DNA of 64,000 bases from DATMBF01 sp035559595. GTDB taxonomy: Bacteria > Bacteroidota > Ignavibacteria > UBA10030. How positions within the stretch are numbered: position 1 is the stretch's first letter; the number at the start of each line of letters is the position of its first letter. This document shows, piece by piece, positions 36,891 through 46,395 of this stretch. The stretch is from contig DATMBF010000020.1 of assembly GCA_035559595.1 (NCBI GenBank), positions 124,001 through 188,000 of the forward strand, written 5' to 3'. The notes beneath the pieces are model-generated. The model searched no databases. It was not told the DNA's origin and saw only the letters and a list, made by a program, of their open reading frames with translations. A program made the translations under genes and the position numbers.

Positions 36891-36919
36891 TTGAATCTTG
36901 CCACACTTTTGAGTAATCT
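36891..36919 (+). promoter_or_regulatory. Sigma-70-type promoter of the M28 peptidase gene
   Basis: TTGAAT (36891-36896), 17 bp, TAATCT (36914-36919), with a predicted leader of about 37 nt to the ATG at 36963. Confidence 0.5.
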
Positions 36920-36962
36920 GCTTGCCGCTTTCGAACATCCTATCAAATGTAATCCAGCGAAA

Positions 36963-38534
36963 ATGAAAAGACCTATTTTGCTCGTTCTGCTCGTGCCTTT
37001 CTGTCTGGAAGCGCAAAGACTAAAGCTTGAGAGAAAGTCGGTACCGGGCTACGAATCTATCAAGGCTAGCGACTTGCAGGCGCATCTCACCTTCCTTGCC
37101 GCCCCTGAGTTGGAGGGAAGAGAAACAACCTTCCGCGGCCAAAAGATTGCTGCTCAGTACATCGCATCAATGTTTAGGAAATTTGGGCTTAAGCCTGTGG
37201 GGATTGACGGCTCCTATTTTCAACCGTTTGACCTCATCGTCTCCACGGTTAGTCCAGAGTCAAAGATCGCGGTTGAATCCAAAAGGGGGACAAAACGCTT
37301 TTCACTTGCAGTTGATTTCCTACCGACATCCGTACGCGAAGCATCGGTGACCGGCCAGCCGGTGTTCATCGGTTATACCGATACGTATTTGGACTCTACG
37401 ACCATTGCCGGTCTTGCCGGAAAGATCACCATGGTCTTTGCGGGAAGACGGGAGAATGCTAAGGACACGCTGCAGCCCGGTGGGAGGCGGTTCTTCTTTT
37501 CTCGTACCGTTCCAGGAAGTCTGGCAACATTGGTGATCTTGAACGAGCCTCTTCAAGGAAGTATTGGGCAATGGACTCCTTTCTTCAACAACGTACTGGA
37601 GAAGGGATCAATGCAACTGCCAGATACGGTTCAGCGCAGAGCATTTGGACCAAACTATTATCTCGTTAGTTCGGCACTGGCGACAGAAATCGTAGGCAAC
37701 AGCGGTCTCTCACTCGCCCAACTTCGCGACGCCGCGGCAACCGATAGCCTCTTTAAGCCGGTTCCTCTGACGGAAATGACTGTATCAATAGAATCGAGGA
37801 TCGCAGGCCAATCGAAGCGGACAGAAAATGTTATCGGATTGTTAGAGGGAACCGATCCCGTTCTTAAGAATGAAGTGGTTGTTGTTACGGCTCATTACGA
37901 CCACGTAGGGATAGGTCCGAATGGTACGATCTATCACGGGGCAGATGACGATGGCTCCGGCACATCGGTTCTTCTCGAAATGGCGGAAGCATTTGCTCAA
38001 AATCCTAACAGACCAAAACGAAGCATCCTCTTTATGGCGGTAACAGCTGAAGAAAAGGGATTATTGGGCTCGGAATATTATGTTCGAAACCCTATTATAC
38101 CACTCGAGAAAACTGTGGCCAACATCAATATCGATATGGTCGGAAGATTGGATGAGAAATATCAAAAACAGAACAAACATGATTACGTGTATGTTATTGG
38201 ATCGGATAAGATCAGCACGTCGTTTGACAGTCTACTCAAGGCGGGAAATCAAGAGTCAGAGAACCTGTTGCTCGACTACACTTACAACGACGACAATGAT
38301 CCGAACCAATTCTATCGGCGGAGTGATCATTATAATTTCGCCAAGCACGGGATTCCGGTGGTTTTCTTCTTCACCGGTATTCATGAAGATTATCACCGTC
38401 CTACAGATACGGTGGATAAAATCTTATTCGACAAGACTGCGCGAATTGCGCGACTGGCGTACTATTTCTGCTGGAAAGTTGCTCAGGCCTCACCCAGAAC
38501 CCTAAGAAAATCCCTTCCACCCGCAGCTCATTGA
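36963..38534 (+). CDS. Secreted M28-family zinc peptidase
   Basis: This 523-residue exported aminopeptidase-like enzyme has a signal peptide (MKRPILLVLLVPFCLEAQ, about 1-18). A PA-domain-like insert lies in the middle (about 130-270). The catalytic M28 domain follows, with zinc ligands in TAHYDHVG, ADDDGSGTS, VTAEEKGLLGSE (catalytic Glu pair), NINIDMVGR and HRPTDTVD. The ATG at 36963 starts a clean signal peptide; an in-frame TTG at 36891 is part of the promoter. It is 1 bp from birA, so it is likely cotranscribed with birA and coaX. Confidence 0.92.
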   Translation: MKRPILLVLLVPFCLEAQRLKLERKSVPGYESIKASDLQAHLTFLAAPELEGRETTFRGQKIAAQYIASMFRKFGLKPVGIDGSYFQPFDLIVSTVSPESKIAVESKRGTKRFSLAVDFLPTSVREASVTGQPVFIGYTDTYLDSTTIAGLAGKITMVFAGRRENAKDTLQPGGRRFFFSRTVPGSLATLVILNEPLQGSIGQWTPFFNNVLEKGSMQLPDTVQRRAFGPNYYLVSSALATEIVGNSGLSLAQLRDAAATDSLFKPVPLTEMTVSIESRIAGQSKRTENVIGLLEGTDPVLKNEVVVVTAHYDHVGIGPNGTIYHGADDDGSGTSVLLEMAEAFAQNPNRPKRSILFMAVTAEEKGLLGSEYYVRNPIIPLEKTVANINIDMVGRLDEKYQKQNKHDYVYVIGSDKISTSFDSLLKAGNQESENLLLDYTYNDDNDPNQFYRRSDHYNFAKHGIPVVFFFTGIHEDYHRPTDTVDKILFDKTARIARLAYYFCWKVAQASPRTLRKSLPPAAH

Positions 38535-38535
38535 A

Positions 38536-39324
38536 ATGTTTTCCAAAGAAGACATCTTAAAGCGGCTTACGACCTCTTGTTTCGGCCGGAAGCTCTTCCT
38601 CTTTGAAACCATCGACTCCACAAATGCCTGTGCGAAAACTCTTGCCGAAGCCGGCGTCGAAGAAGGCGCCACGGTGGTCGCAGACTACCAATCGAATGGC
38701 CGGGGACGCCTTGGACGCCCCTGGCAATCCGAGCCCGGCGAAAATCTTCTTGCATCCGTCGTTATTCGACCTCCTATAGAGCGGGAAAACTCTTCGTACA
38801 TCACCTTTTACGCAGCTGTGGCAATTGCCAAAGCGATTGAATCAGTTACGGGGAGAGCGGTAGAATGCAAATGGCCTAATGACATCCTGCTCAACAGAAA
38901 GAAGGTGTGTGGCATCCTCGTGGAGAATTCCTTTCACCATGATCGGTTGGAGTTTTCCATCGTCGGGTTCGGCATTAATGTCAACCAACGCTCGTTTCCC
39001 ACACCATTAGACCAGACAGCAACCTCGCTAGCGCAAACACTCGGGCGATCATTCGACCGGGTTGAGCTTCTTCGCCATATTCTGGAGAATCTGGACGAGC
39101 TTTACCATGAGCTTCAACGATGGGATTTCACCGCAATTCTCAATGAATGGAATCGCCGATGTACAATGTTTGGCAATCACGTCACCGTTACCACGCCAGG
39201 CCAAACAGTCTCGGGCACTGCAGTTCGAGTGCAAGAAGACGGCAGCCTGCTTATTCATACACAAAGCGGTGATTTGGCTGTTTACGCCGGAGACGTTACA
39301 ATGTTGTCCCAGCAGAAAGGTTGA
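38536..39324 (+). CDS. birA: Biotin-[acetyl-CoA-carboxylase] ligase, monofunctional
   Basis: BirA attaches biotin to carboxylase carrier proteins. The 262-residue protein has the biotinyl-AMP loop SNGRGRLGRPWQSEPGENL, the WPNDILLNRKKVCGILVE region and GFGINVNQR. A small C-terminal SH3-like domain (TTPGQTVSGTAVRVQEDGSL) follows. There is no N-terminal HTH, so it is an enzyme only and not a repressor. It lies between the M28 peptidase and coaX genes, as birA-coaX pairs often do. Confidence 0.95.
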   Translation: MFSKEDILKRLTTSCFGRKLFLFETIDSTNACAKTLAEAGVEEGATVVADYQSNGRGRLGRPWQSEPGENLLASVVIRPPIERENSSYITFYAAVAIAKAIESVTGRAVECKWPNDILLNRKKVCGILVENSFHHDRLEFSIVGFGINVNQRSFPTPLDQTATSLAQTLGRSFDRVELLRHILENLDELYHELQRWDFTAILNEWNRRCTMFGNHVTVTTPGQTVSGTAVRVQEDGSLLIHTQSGDLAVYAGDVTMLSQQKG

Positions 39325-40133
39325 TGCTTATGTTTCTGGCCATTGATGTTGGCAATACGCACACAGTCTTTGGAGTTTTCAAATCCGCCACGTTAGTCTC
39401 CGAATGGCGTGTCACCAGCTCTCATCATAGGACCGAAGACGAAATCGGCACCCAGCTCATCTCTTTTCTGAATCATTTCAACATCCCTACGAAATCCATC
39501 GAGGCAATCGGCGTTTCGTCCGTTGTGCCCAACCTCACGGATGTCTACGCCGCAATGAGCAAAAAGTATTTCTCTGCTGAACCGACGATCATCGGCTCCG
39601 ACCTCAAGCTCGGCATTCGTGTCTTGTACGACGATCCGCATCAGGTTGGAGCTGACCGGCTCTGCAACGCCGTGGCAGGGCATGCCAAGTACGGCGGACC
39701 ATTAATCATCATTGATTTTGGAACGGCGACGACATTTGATGTCGTAGCAAAGAACGGGGATTACCTTGGCGGTGTTATTGCTCCCGGCGTGGAAACCGCA
39801 GCGATGGATCTCCATCGCCGCGCTGCAAAACTCCCGAAGATCGAGCTTCACTTTCCAAGGAAAATGATCGCCACAGACACTGTCACCAGCATGCAGGCAG
39901 GGATTCTCTTTGGAGCGCTTGACGGGATGGAGGGGATTGTAAGGCGCTTACAGTTGGAAATCAACAAACGTGAGGGGACACCGGCAAACGTGATAGCCAC
40001 CGGCGGCTTTTCAGGCCTCATGAGCAGGCATTCGAAGATAATCGAGGCCGTAGAGCCTTCTCTCGTGCTGGAGGGAATTCGATTGATTCACGAGCGGGTG
40101 AAGAAGCGAAGGGGAAAAATCACCAAGCGCTGA
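39324..40133 (+). CDS. coaX: Type III pantothenate kinase
   Basis: CoaX phosphorylates pantothenate, the first step of coenzyme A synthesis. The 269-residue ASKHA-fold protein has FLAIDVGNTHTVFGVF (phosphate 1), GADRLCNAVAGH, IIDFGTATTFDVVAKNG (phosphate 2) and GVIAPGVETAAMDL. The ATG at 39324 forms TGATG with the birA stop, so translation is coupled; a second ATG at 39330 is also possible. It meets the nuo operon tail to tail with no gap at 40133/40134. Confidence 0.95.
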   Translation: MLMFLAIDVGNTHTVFGVFKSATLVSEWRVTSSHHRTEDEIGTQLISFLNHFNIPTKSIEAIGVSSVVPNLTDVYAAMSKKYFSAEPTIIGSDLKLGIRVLYDDPHQVGADRLCNAVAGHAKYGGPLIIIDFGTATTFDVVAKNGDYLGGVIAPGVETAAMDLHRRAAKLPKIELHFPRKMIATDTVTSMQAGILFGALDGMEGIVRRLQLEINKREGTPANVIATGGFSGLMSRHSKIIEAVEPSLVLEGIRLIHERVKKRRGKITKR

Positions 40134-41630
40134 TTAGCGCGGAGCAAGCATCACAACGGAAGCGTTCGCCAGATCCACGATCGGGCTGAAATAGAGGCCA
40201 AAGAGGAGGGTAGGGATGAGCAGCAAGAACAGAATCGCAAGCTGGCGCGGCGTGAAAGTCAATTCCGACACATCTCCCTCAGGATCCCGCAGGAACATAT
40301 TCCTCAAAACCCGCACGTAGTAATAGAGCGACACCACGCTGTTGATTGCGCCCACAATCGCCAGCCAGATCCATCGTGCATCCAACAACGCCGCAAACAG
40401 ATACAGCTTACCGATGAAACCGGCCGTCGGTGGTAATCCGGTGAGCGAAATGAAGAAAATCACCATGGCGACACCAAGAAGCGGTGATCGATAGCCAAGG
40501 CCTTTATACGAATCGATATCTTCCTTCCCCGTTTTGCCCGCCACCAGCATCACCACGTAGAAAGCGCCAAGATTCATGAAGAGGTACGCGACAAAATAAA
40601 TCAGCACTGCTGCAAGTCCCTTGTCACTCAGCACAACCACACCCATGAGCATATAGCCGGCATGAGCGATGCTCGAGTAGGCAAGGAGACGCTTGAGATT
40701 ATCCTGCCAGAGAGCGACGAGGTTACCCAGCGTCATTGTCAGGACCGACAGAATAGCAAGGAGGTTATTCCACTCGAATCCCTGCAGGGAAGCCCACATA
40801 CCCGCCGGCAACCCAGCGGCACTGGAGTCCAGAAACGACACTTTGAAGAATCGGATCATCATCGCAAAACCGGCTGCCTTGGAAGCAACGGAGAGAAATG
40901 CGGTAATCGTGATGGGTGCACCTTCATAGACATCCGGTGTCCAGAAATGGAACGGAACTGCGGAGATCTTGTAACCAAATCCCGCCACAATCAGAATGCT
41001 GGCGATGAGGAGCGGGATGTAGTTCACATCGCCCGCCGACAATGCTTTGTTGATGCCGTAAATATCGGTCGCACCGGTAAGTCCATAGATGATCGAAATT
41101 CCATAGAGCATCAGTCCGCTGGAAAGAGCTCCGTACAGGATGTACTTGAGCGACGCCTCGCTGGAGTCGTGTGCCTCTTTTATGTATCCCGCGAGAACAT
41201 AGGATGTGAGGCTCGTAAGTTCTAGGGCAAGAACCATCATCAGAAGATTCGACGCCCCGGCCATCAAGAACATTCCCAACGTCATGGCCAGCAGCAACGA
41301 GAAATATTCTCCCATTCGTTTTCGCGCATCCTGAACTTCTGACGAATAGTACGAAAAGAGAACGACGACTATTGTGGAGAGAGTGATGAGAATCTTAAAG
41401 AATACCGCAAAAGGATCGACAACGACCATTCCCGAAAAGATTGAACCCACCAGTCCGAACTGCTCCACAGCAAAGTAGCCAGCTGTCAGAAGACCTAAGA
41501 GTGTGATCACAGAGACAACTTGCGGATTCTTCCGAGCGACAATGGTTGCCAGAAGAGCGGCACACAGCGCAACTGTGAGCGCTGTTTCCGGAAGGAATTG
41601 GGTGAGACTTGCGAGGATTTGATCGAGCAT
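40134..41630 (-). CDS. nuoN: NADH-quinone oxidoreductase subunit N
   Basis: NuoN is one of three antiporter-like proton-pumping subunits in the membrane arm of complex I. The 498-residue protein has about 14 membrane helices. It has LELTSLTSYVLAGY with the conserved Glu, SAVPFHFWTPDVYEGAP and LAYSSIAHAGYMLMG. It is the last gene of the operon and ends at 40134, directly against the end of coaX; no terminator is visible. Confidence 0.97.
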   Translation of the reverse strand: MLDQILASLTQFLPETALTVALCAALLATIVARKNPQVVSVITLLGLLTAGYFAVEQFGLVGSIFSGMVVVDPFAVFFKILITLSTIVVVLFSYYSSEVQDARKRMGEYFSLLLAMTLGMFLMAGASNLLMMVLALELTSLTSYVLAGYIKEAHDSSEASLKYILYGALSSGLMLYGISIIYGLTGATDIYGINKALSAGDVNYIPLLIASILIVAGFGYKISAVPFHFWTPDVYEGAPITITAFLSVASKAAGFAMMIRFFKVSFLDSSAAGLPAGMWASLQGFEWNNLLAILSVLTMTLGNLVALWQDNLKRLLAYSSIAHAGYMLMGVVVLSDKGLAAVLIYFVAYLFMNLGAFYVVMLVAGKTGKEDIDSYKGLGYRSPLLGVAMVIFFISLTGLPPTAGFIGKLYLFAALLDARWIWLAIVGAINSVVSLYYYVRVLRNMFLRDPEGDVSELTFTPRQLAILFLLLIPTLLFGLYFSPIVDLANASVVMLAPR

Positions 41631-41643
41631 ACGAAACGGAACG

Positions 41644-43239
41644 TTAAGGCATCACTGCTACAGAGGTGCCCGTGGTTACGACATTGACAAGATGATTGAG
41701 CGAGCTTGTCATGAGATCAAGCATTATAGACGGATAGATGCCGAGCACAATAACGATAATGGCAAGGGGGACGAGGGTGAAGAGCTCACGTCCGTTGATA
41801 TCAGGGAGCCCTTTCCACTTCTCATTGGGCTGTCCGAGGAAAACACGTTGGAGCGTCCAAAGCATGTAAGCAGCCGTCAGAACGATACCCAGTGTCGATG
41901 CAATCGTGAGCCAACGGAATGATTTGAAGGCCCCGAGGAACGAGAAGGCCTCGGAGATGAATCCGCTCAACCCCGGCAACCCCAGTGCGGCAAAGAAAGC
42001 GACGGTCATGATTCCTGTATACTTCGGCATTGTCAATGCTAATCCACCAAACGCATCAAGGTCGCGTGTGTGGGCGCGGTCGTAAATGACACCCACGATC
42101 AAAAAGAGCATAGCGGTGATTGTGCCGTGGTTGAACATCTGAAACACAGCCCCAACCATCCCCTGCGTATTGAGAGCGGCCATTCCAAGGAGCACAACAC
42201 CCATGTGACTGATGGACGAATACGCAATGAGTTTCTTGAAGTCCTGCTGCGCCATGGCGCACAATGCGCCATAGACAATATTGATGAACGCAAGAATAGC
42301 CAGTGGCCAAGCAAAATCTTTTGCCAGCTCAGGAAACATCGGATAGCTGATTCGTAAGAGACCGTACGTGCCCATCTTCAACAGGACTCCGGCAAGGATG
42401 ACGCTGATTGCTGTCGGAGCTTCAACGTGAGCATCGGGCAACCATGTGTGGAAGGGGAAAATCGGTACCTTGATGGCAAATCCGATGAACAGTGCAATAT
42501 AGGCAAGCACTCGCCAATAGGTTCCCACACCTGCCAACAGCGATCCCGGCTCGTAGTTCGCAGGATTCATCATCGCCAGCATATTGAAGGTATGAATCTT
42601 CTCGCCAGTAGCCGGATCGGGTATGGTCACACTGAAATAGAGCGCGATCATTGCCAGAAGCATCAGAACACTACCAAGCAACGTATAGAGGAAGAACTTG
42701 ATTGCGGCGTATTCCCGACGCGGACCTCCCCAGATTCCGATGAGGAAATACATTGGAAGCAGCATCACTTCCCAAAATACATAGAAAAGGAAGAAGTCGA
42801 GTGCCACGAACACCCCCATCATTCCGGTGTCGAGCAAGAGAAGCATCGCCATGTACCCTTTCATGGCCTTCTCGATATTCCATGAAGCGAAGACAGCAAT
42901 GAAGCTGATGAGAGCCGTCAGCAACACCATCGAGACGCTCAGGCCGTCAACACCAAGGAAGTATTCGATTTGAATTCTCCCGAACCATGCGACTGAAGGA
43001 ATATCAATCCACGTTGCTTTCTCGACAAACTGCATCCCCTCCATCGTATTAATCCCCAACATCCCTTTGTCGAACCTGAAATAGATAAGCGCTGCGAGGA
43101 CAAGCTGCGCGAATGTGGCTGCGGCGGCCGTCCATTTCATTGCATCCTCATTCCTTTTGGGGATCACAAGAACGACAATCATGCCGAGAATCGGCAGGAA
43201 GGTTATCCACGTTAGTATTCCCAGACCCATGAATTCCAT
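41644..43239 (-). CDS. nuoM: NADH-quinone oxidoreductase subunit M
   Basis: NuoM is the second antiporter-like pump of the membrane arm. The 531-residue protein has about 14 helices, with FYVFWEVMLLPMYFLIGIWG (pump Glu), VPIFPFHTWLPDAHVEAPTA and LIAYSSISHMGVVLLG. It lies 13 bp before nuoN and 39 bp after nuoL on the coding strand. Confidence 0.97.
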   Translation of the reverse strand: MEFMGLGILTWITFLPILGMIVVLVIPKRNEDAMKWTAAAATFAQLVLAALIYFRFDKGMLGINTMEGMQFVEKATWIDIPSVAWFGRIQIEYFLGVDGLSVSMVLLTALISFIAVFASWNIEKAMKGYMAMLLLLDTGMMGVFVALDFFLFYVFWEVMLLPMYFLIGIWGGPRREYAAIKFFLYTLLGSVLMLLAMIALYFSVTIPDPATGEKIHTFNMLAMMNPANYEPGSLLAGVGTYWRVLAYIALFIGFAIKVPIFPFHTWLPDAHVEAPTAISVILAGVLLKMGTYGLLRISYPMFPELAKDFAWPLAILAFINIVYGALCAMAQQDFKKLIAYSSISHMGVVLLGMAALNTQGMVGAVFQMFNHGTITAMLFLIVGVIYDRAHTRDLDAFGGLALTMPKYTGIMTVAFFAALGLPGLSGFISEAFSFLGAFKSFRWLTIASTLGIVLTAAYMLWTLQRVFLGQPNEKWKGLPDINGRELFTLVPLAIIVIVLGIYPSIMLDLMTSSLNHLVNVVTTGTSVAVMP

Positions 43240-43278
43240 TATCGTGTTATCCTCCAGAATTGAGCTTCATTTCAACTC

Positions 43279-45540
43279 TCATCGGAACCACAAGAAAAAG
43301 ACCATTACACCCAGCAAAACGAACGCTAAATACGTTTGCACTTTGCCGGTCTGCACCCTGCGCGTGAGGAGCCCAAAGAATCCCGCCAGGTAAGCTATTG
43401 CGTTGACCATCCCGTCAATGATTCTGTTGTCGAAGCCCCCAACACCGACATAGAAGAAGAAAAACGTTAACCCGGCAACCGAAAAACCAATCACAGCATG
43501 CCAGAGCATGGTGCCTATGGTCGCGTCTACGGGCAGCGTGTCAGCGCCGACGACCCAACCAGTGTAAAGAGAGACGATTCCAGCCACAACCACATAAGCG
43601 ATGCTACCGAGCGTTCCTTCTTCCCATGTCTTCTTTGTTCCAAGCGTTACGGCAAGAGTCCAGCGGGCAGTCCCGTTCACAATTCCGTCAATAATGTTGT
43701 TGTCAAACCACCGATAGGCACGAGCAAGACCTTTTGTCCCGGCAACAAACGTCGCTTCGTAGAGCTCGTCGAAGTACCATTTGTTCACCAGGAATTGATG
43801 AACCGGTTTTAGTGATTCGGCAACAGCATCGGCGCTAATCTTCTTCCAGTAGTAAACCGCAAACGCGAGAGCAATTCCGGACGATGCAATGAGCAGTGAG
43901 AGAATCATCGCCGTGGTGTGCGAATGATGCAGCGCCTCATCGAACGCCTCGATGCCTGCCGCTGCAACGGAAGCCGGCACCACCGACACCGGTCGTTGTA
44001 TTGCATTGAAGAACCAGCCGCTCGCCGCACCAAAGGGGTTGAAGCTGTAGAATGCGAAGAATGAGAGAATTGCAAAGACAATGAGTGGGATTGTCATGAC
44101 CGCGGGCGACTCATGAATAGCTTCGAGTCGGTGACGATCTTTGTGTTCACCAAGGAACGTCAGAATCACAAGCCGGAACATATAGAAGGCAGTGAGTCCC
44201 GCGACGAGGAAAGCGATGATTGGGATAATCGAATGCCCCGTCAGGCTTCCGAACGCGAGAGTTCCCGCAAGGATCTCATCTTTGCTAAGGAATCCGGAGG
44301 TCAACGGCACGCCGGAGATCGCAAGTGTAAAGATCAGAAACGTCCAGAACGTTAGCGGCATTTTCGACTTCAGGCCGCCCATGTTGCGGATATCCTGCGG
44401 ATCGGTGTGATGATCACCGGCATGATGGAGAGCATGATGCATCGCATGGATGACCGAGCCTGAGCCAAGGAATAATCCAGCCTTGAACATCGCGTGCGTA
44501 ACGAGGTGAAAGAACCCGGCCGTGTATGCCCCAACGCCAAGTCCCATGACCATATACCCAAGCTGACTTACTGTTGAGTAGGCCAGCACCTTCTTGATAT
44601 CATTCTGAGCGATCGCAATTGTTGCGGAAATGAATGCCGTGATCGCCCCAATGTAGGCAATGAAGACCAGTGCGTCGGCAGTCATCATGGCAAATGTGCG
44701 GGCGACAAGATAGACTCCGGCAGCAACCATTGTGGCGGCGTGGATCAATGCGCTGACGGGTGTTGGACCTTCCATCGCATCCGGCAACCACACATGGAGC
44801 GGGAACTGAGCAGACTTTCCGATAGCGCCGCAGAAAATCAAGATCCCCGCCGCTGTCAGCCAGTTCTCGCTTCCCAGGGGGATCGTACCAGACTGCATTG
44901 CACCGAAGATCTCATCAAAACCAAAGGTATGAAATGTTGCATAGAGGATCATGATACCCGTAAACATGCCAATATCGCCCACCCGGTTCACGACAAACGC
45001 TTTCTTTGCAGCGTCACTCGCCGATTTCTTTTCGAACCAATGTCCAATCAACAAATATGAGCTGAGACCAACCAACTCCCATGACACGTACATCAAAAAG
45101 AAGTTGTTCGTCAGGACAATGCCGAGCATCGAGAAGGAGAAAATGCCAAGGTAGGCAAAGTATCGACCGTATCGGACATCCCCTTGCATGTAACCGACTG
45201 AGAAGAGATGGACAAGTGCGCTCACGATTGTCACAACGACAAGCATGATGGCCACAAGGTTATCGATCATCAGTCCAAGCTGAATCTTGAGCTGCCCCAT
45301 CCCCGGCACGTTCCCAAAGTCAACCCACTGGAATGTTGTCTGGATGGTTTCATTCGGATAAGTCGACAGCTTACCCCAAAGGACCAGGGCGGACAACGCA
45401 AGTGCGACGAAAAGCGAACCGGTTGCAATCCAGTCCCCTTGCCCGGGCAACCGCTTGCTGAAGAAGATCAGCACGACGAAGTTCGCCAGAGGCAACAGGA
45501 GAACAATGATCGAGAGGGTCAGAAGGGTTTCTTGAGACAT
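43279..45540 (-). CDS. nuoL: NADH-quinone oxidoreductase subunit L
   Basis: NuoL is the distal pump of the membrane arm, with a long lateral helix. At 753 residues it is longer than the usual 610-650; the extra length lies in the C-terminal half, with a His-rich loop (EAFDEALHHSHTT) and a large linker. Family marks are MYVSWELVGLSSYLLIGHW, SAQFPLHVWLPDAMEGPTPV, LIHAATMVAAGVYLVAR and LAYSTVSQLGYMVMG. It is 10 bp downstream of nuoK. Confidence 0.96.
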   Translation of the reverse strand: MSQETLLTLSIIVLLLPLANFVVLIFFSKRLPGQGDWIATGSLFVALALSALVLWGKLSTYPNETIQTTFQWVDFGNVPGMGQLKIQLGLMIDNLVAIMLVVVTIVSALVHLFSVGYMQGDVRYGRYFAYLGIFSFSMLGIVLTNNFFLMYVSWELVGLSSYLLIGHWFEKKSASDAAKKAFVVNRVGDIGMFTGIMILYATFHTFGFDEIFGAMQSGTIPLGSENWLTAAGILIFCGAIGKSAQFPLHVWLPDAMEGPTPVSALIHAATMVAAGVYLVARTFAMMTADALVFIAYIGAITAFISATIAIAQNDIKKVLAYSTVSQLGYMVMGLGVGAYTAGFFHLVTHAMFKAGLFLGSGSVIHAMHHALHHAGDHHTDPQDIRNMGGLKSKMPLTFWTFLIFTLAISGVPLTSGFLSKDEILAGTLAFGSLTGHSIIPIIAFLVAGLTAFYMFRLVILTFLGEHKDRHRLEAIHESPAVMTIPLIVFAILSFFAFYSFNPFGAASGWFFNAIQRPVSVVPASVAAAGIEAFDEALHHSHTTAMILSLLIASSGIALAFAVYYWKKISADAVAESLKPVHQFLVNKWYFDELYEATFVAGTKGLARAYRWFDNNIIDGIVNGTARWTLAVTLGTKKTWEEGTLGSIAYVVVAGIVSLYTGWVVGADTLPVDATIGTMLWHAVIGFSVAGLTFFFFYVGVGGFDNRIIDGMVNAIAYLAGFFGLLTRRVQTGKVQTYLAFVLLGVMVFFLWFR

Positions 45541-45550
45541 AACGAAGATG

Positions 45551-45883
45551 CTAATCCTTCAACCGGTTGATTTCATCAACGTTGACGGTGTTGAAGTTCT
45601 GAAAGATATTAAGAACGATAGCCAATGCAATGGCCGCCTCCGCAGCGGCCAGGATAATCACAAAAACTGCAATGAGTTGACCATCAAGGGTGCCGGAGCT
45701 GTATCGCGAGAAAGCGATAAAGTTGATGTTGGCGGCGTTCAGAATCAGCTCGATCCCCATCAAGACCATGATGGCATTTCGGCGTGTCAGTACAGCAAAA
45801 ACGCCGAGAGAAAAAAGCAGTCCGCTCACCATCAGGTAATGCGTGAGTCCGGGATTCTGAAGCCAGGTTGTGAAATCAGTCAT
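45551..45883 (-). CDS. nuoK: NADH-quinone oxidoreductase subunit K
   Basis: NuoK is a small membrane-arm subunit (110 residues, three helices) in the proton path. It has HYLMVSGLLFSLGVFAVLTR, the conserved Glu in MVLMGIELILNAANINFIAF and a second Glu in AAAEAAIALAIVL. It follows nuoJ by 3 bp. An eight-residue polar tail (VNVDEINRLKD) is unremarkable. Confidence 0.97.
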   Translation of the reverse strand: MTDFTTWLQNPGLTHYLMVSGLLFSLGVFAVLTRRNAIMVLMGIELILNAANINFIAFSRYSSGTLDGQLIAVFVIILAAAEAAIALAIVLNIFQNFNTVNVDEINRLKD

Positions 45884-45886
45884 ACG

Positions 45887-46393
45887 TTAATTCAACGTCT
45901 TCTCGCGTCGGGCAATCATGGCCGAGCCAATAAGCGCGACCAAAAGAACTACTGAAGCAATTTCAAACGGCAGCAGATAATTTGTCAGGAACTGCTCACC
46001 CAACTTCGGTGCTGTCGAGATCGGCTCTTGTACCATATCAAGCAGCTTCCAGTCCGTAGACCAAAATGTTCCCACCAAGGTTCCCGCCAGAGCCGCAACG
46101 AGCAAAACTGCCGGCAGGGTCTGGATCGTCCCGGTCTTGATATCCACACTGATGACTCGGTTCGTCAGCATCACACCGAAAATCAGGAGGACAAGGATGC
46201 CGCCGACATAAACCAGGAGTTGAGTAATGGCAAGAAAATCCGCCGTGAGAAGCACATACAATCCTGCCACGCCAAAGAATGAAAAGAGCAACGAGAAGGC
46301 GGAGTGGACGATATTCTTCGAAAACACAACGATCGCCGCCGACACAAGCGTGACCAGTGCAAAGAAGTAAAAGATGATTGTGAACAAATCCAT
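45887..46393 (-). CDS. nuoJ: NADH-quinone oxidoreductase subunit J
   Basis: NuoJ (168 residues, five predicted helices) belongs to the membrane arm. Marks are VVFSKNIVHSAFSLLFSFFG, YVLLTADFLAITQLLVYVGG with the pi-bulge region, and VLLIFGVMLTNR. Its start lies 2 bp after the nuoI stop, so the two are coupled. Confidence 0.96.
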   Translation of the reverse strand: MDLFTIIFYFFALVTLVSAAIVVFSKNIVHSAFSLLFSFFGVAGLYVLLTADFLAITQLLVYVGGILVLLIFGVMLTNRVISVDIKTGTIQTLPAVLLVAALAGTLVGTFWSTDWKLLDMVQEPISTAPKLGEQFLTNYLLPFEIASVVLLVALIGSAMIARREKTLN

Positions 46394-46395
46394 GG

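Noticed and set aside
36891..36962. TTG start for the M28 peptidase
   Set aside because: The TTG is the -35 hexamer of its promoter, and the signal peptide begins cleanly at 36963.
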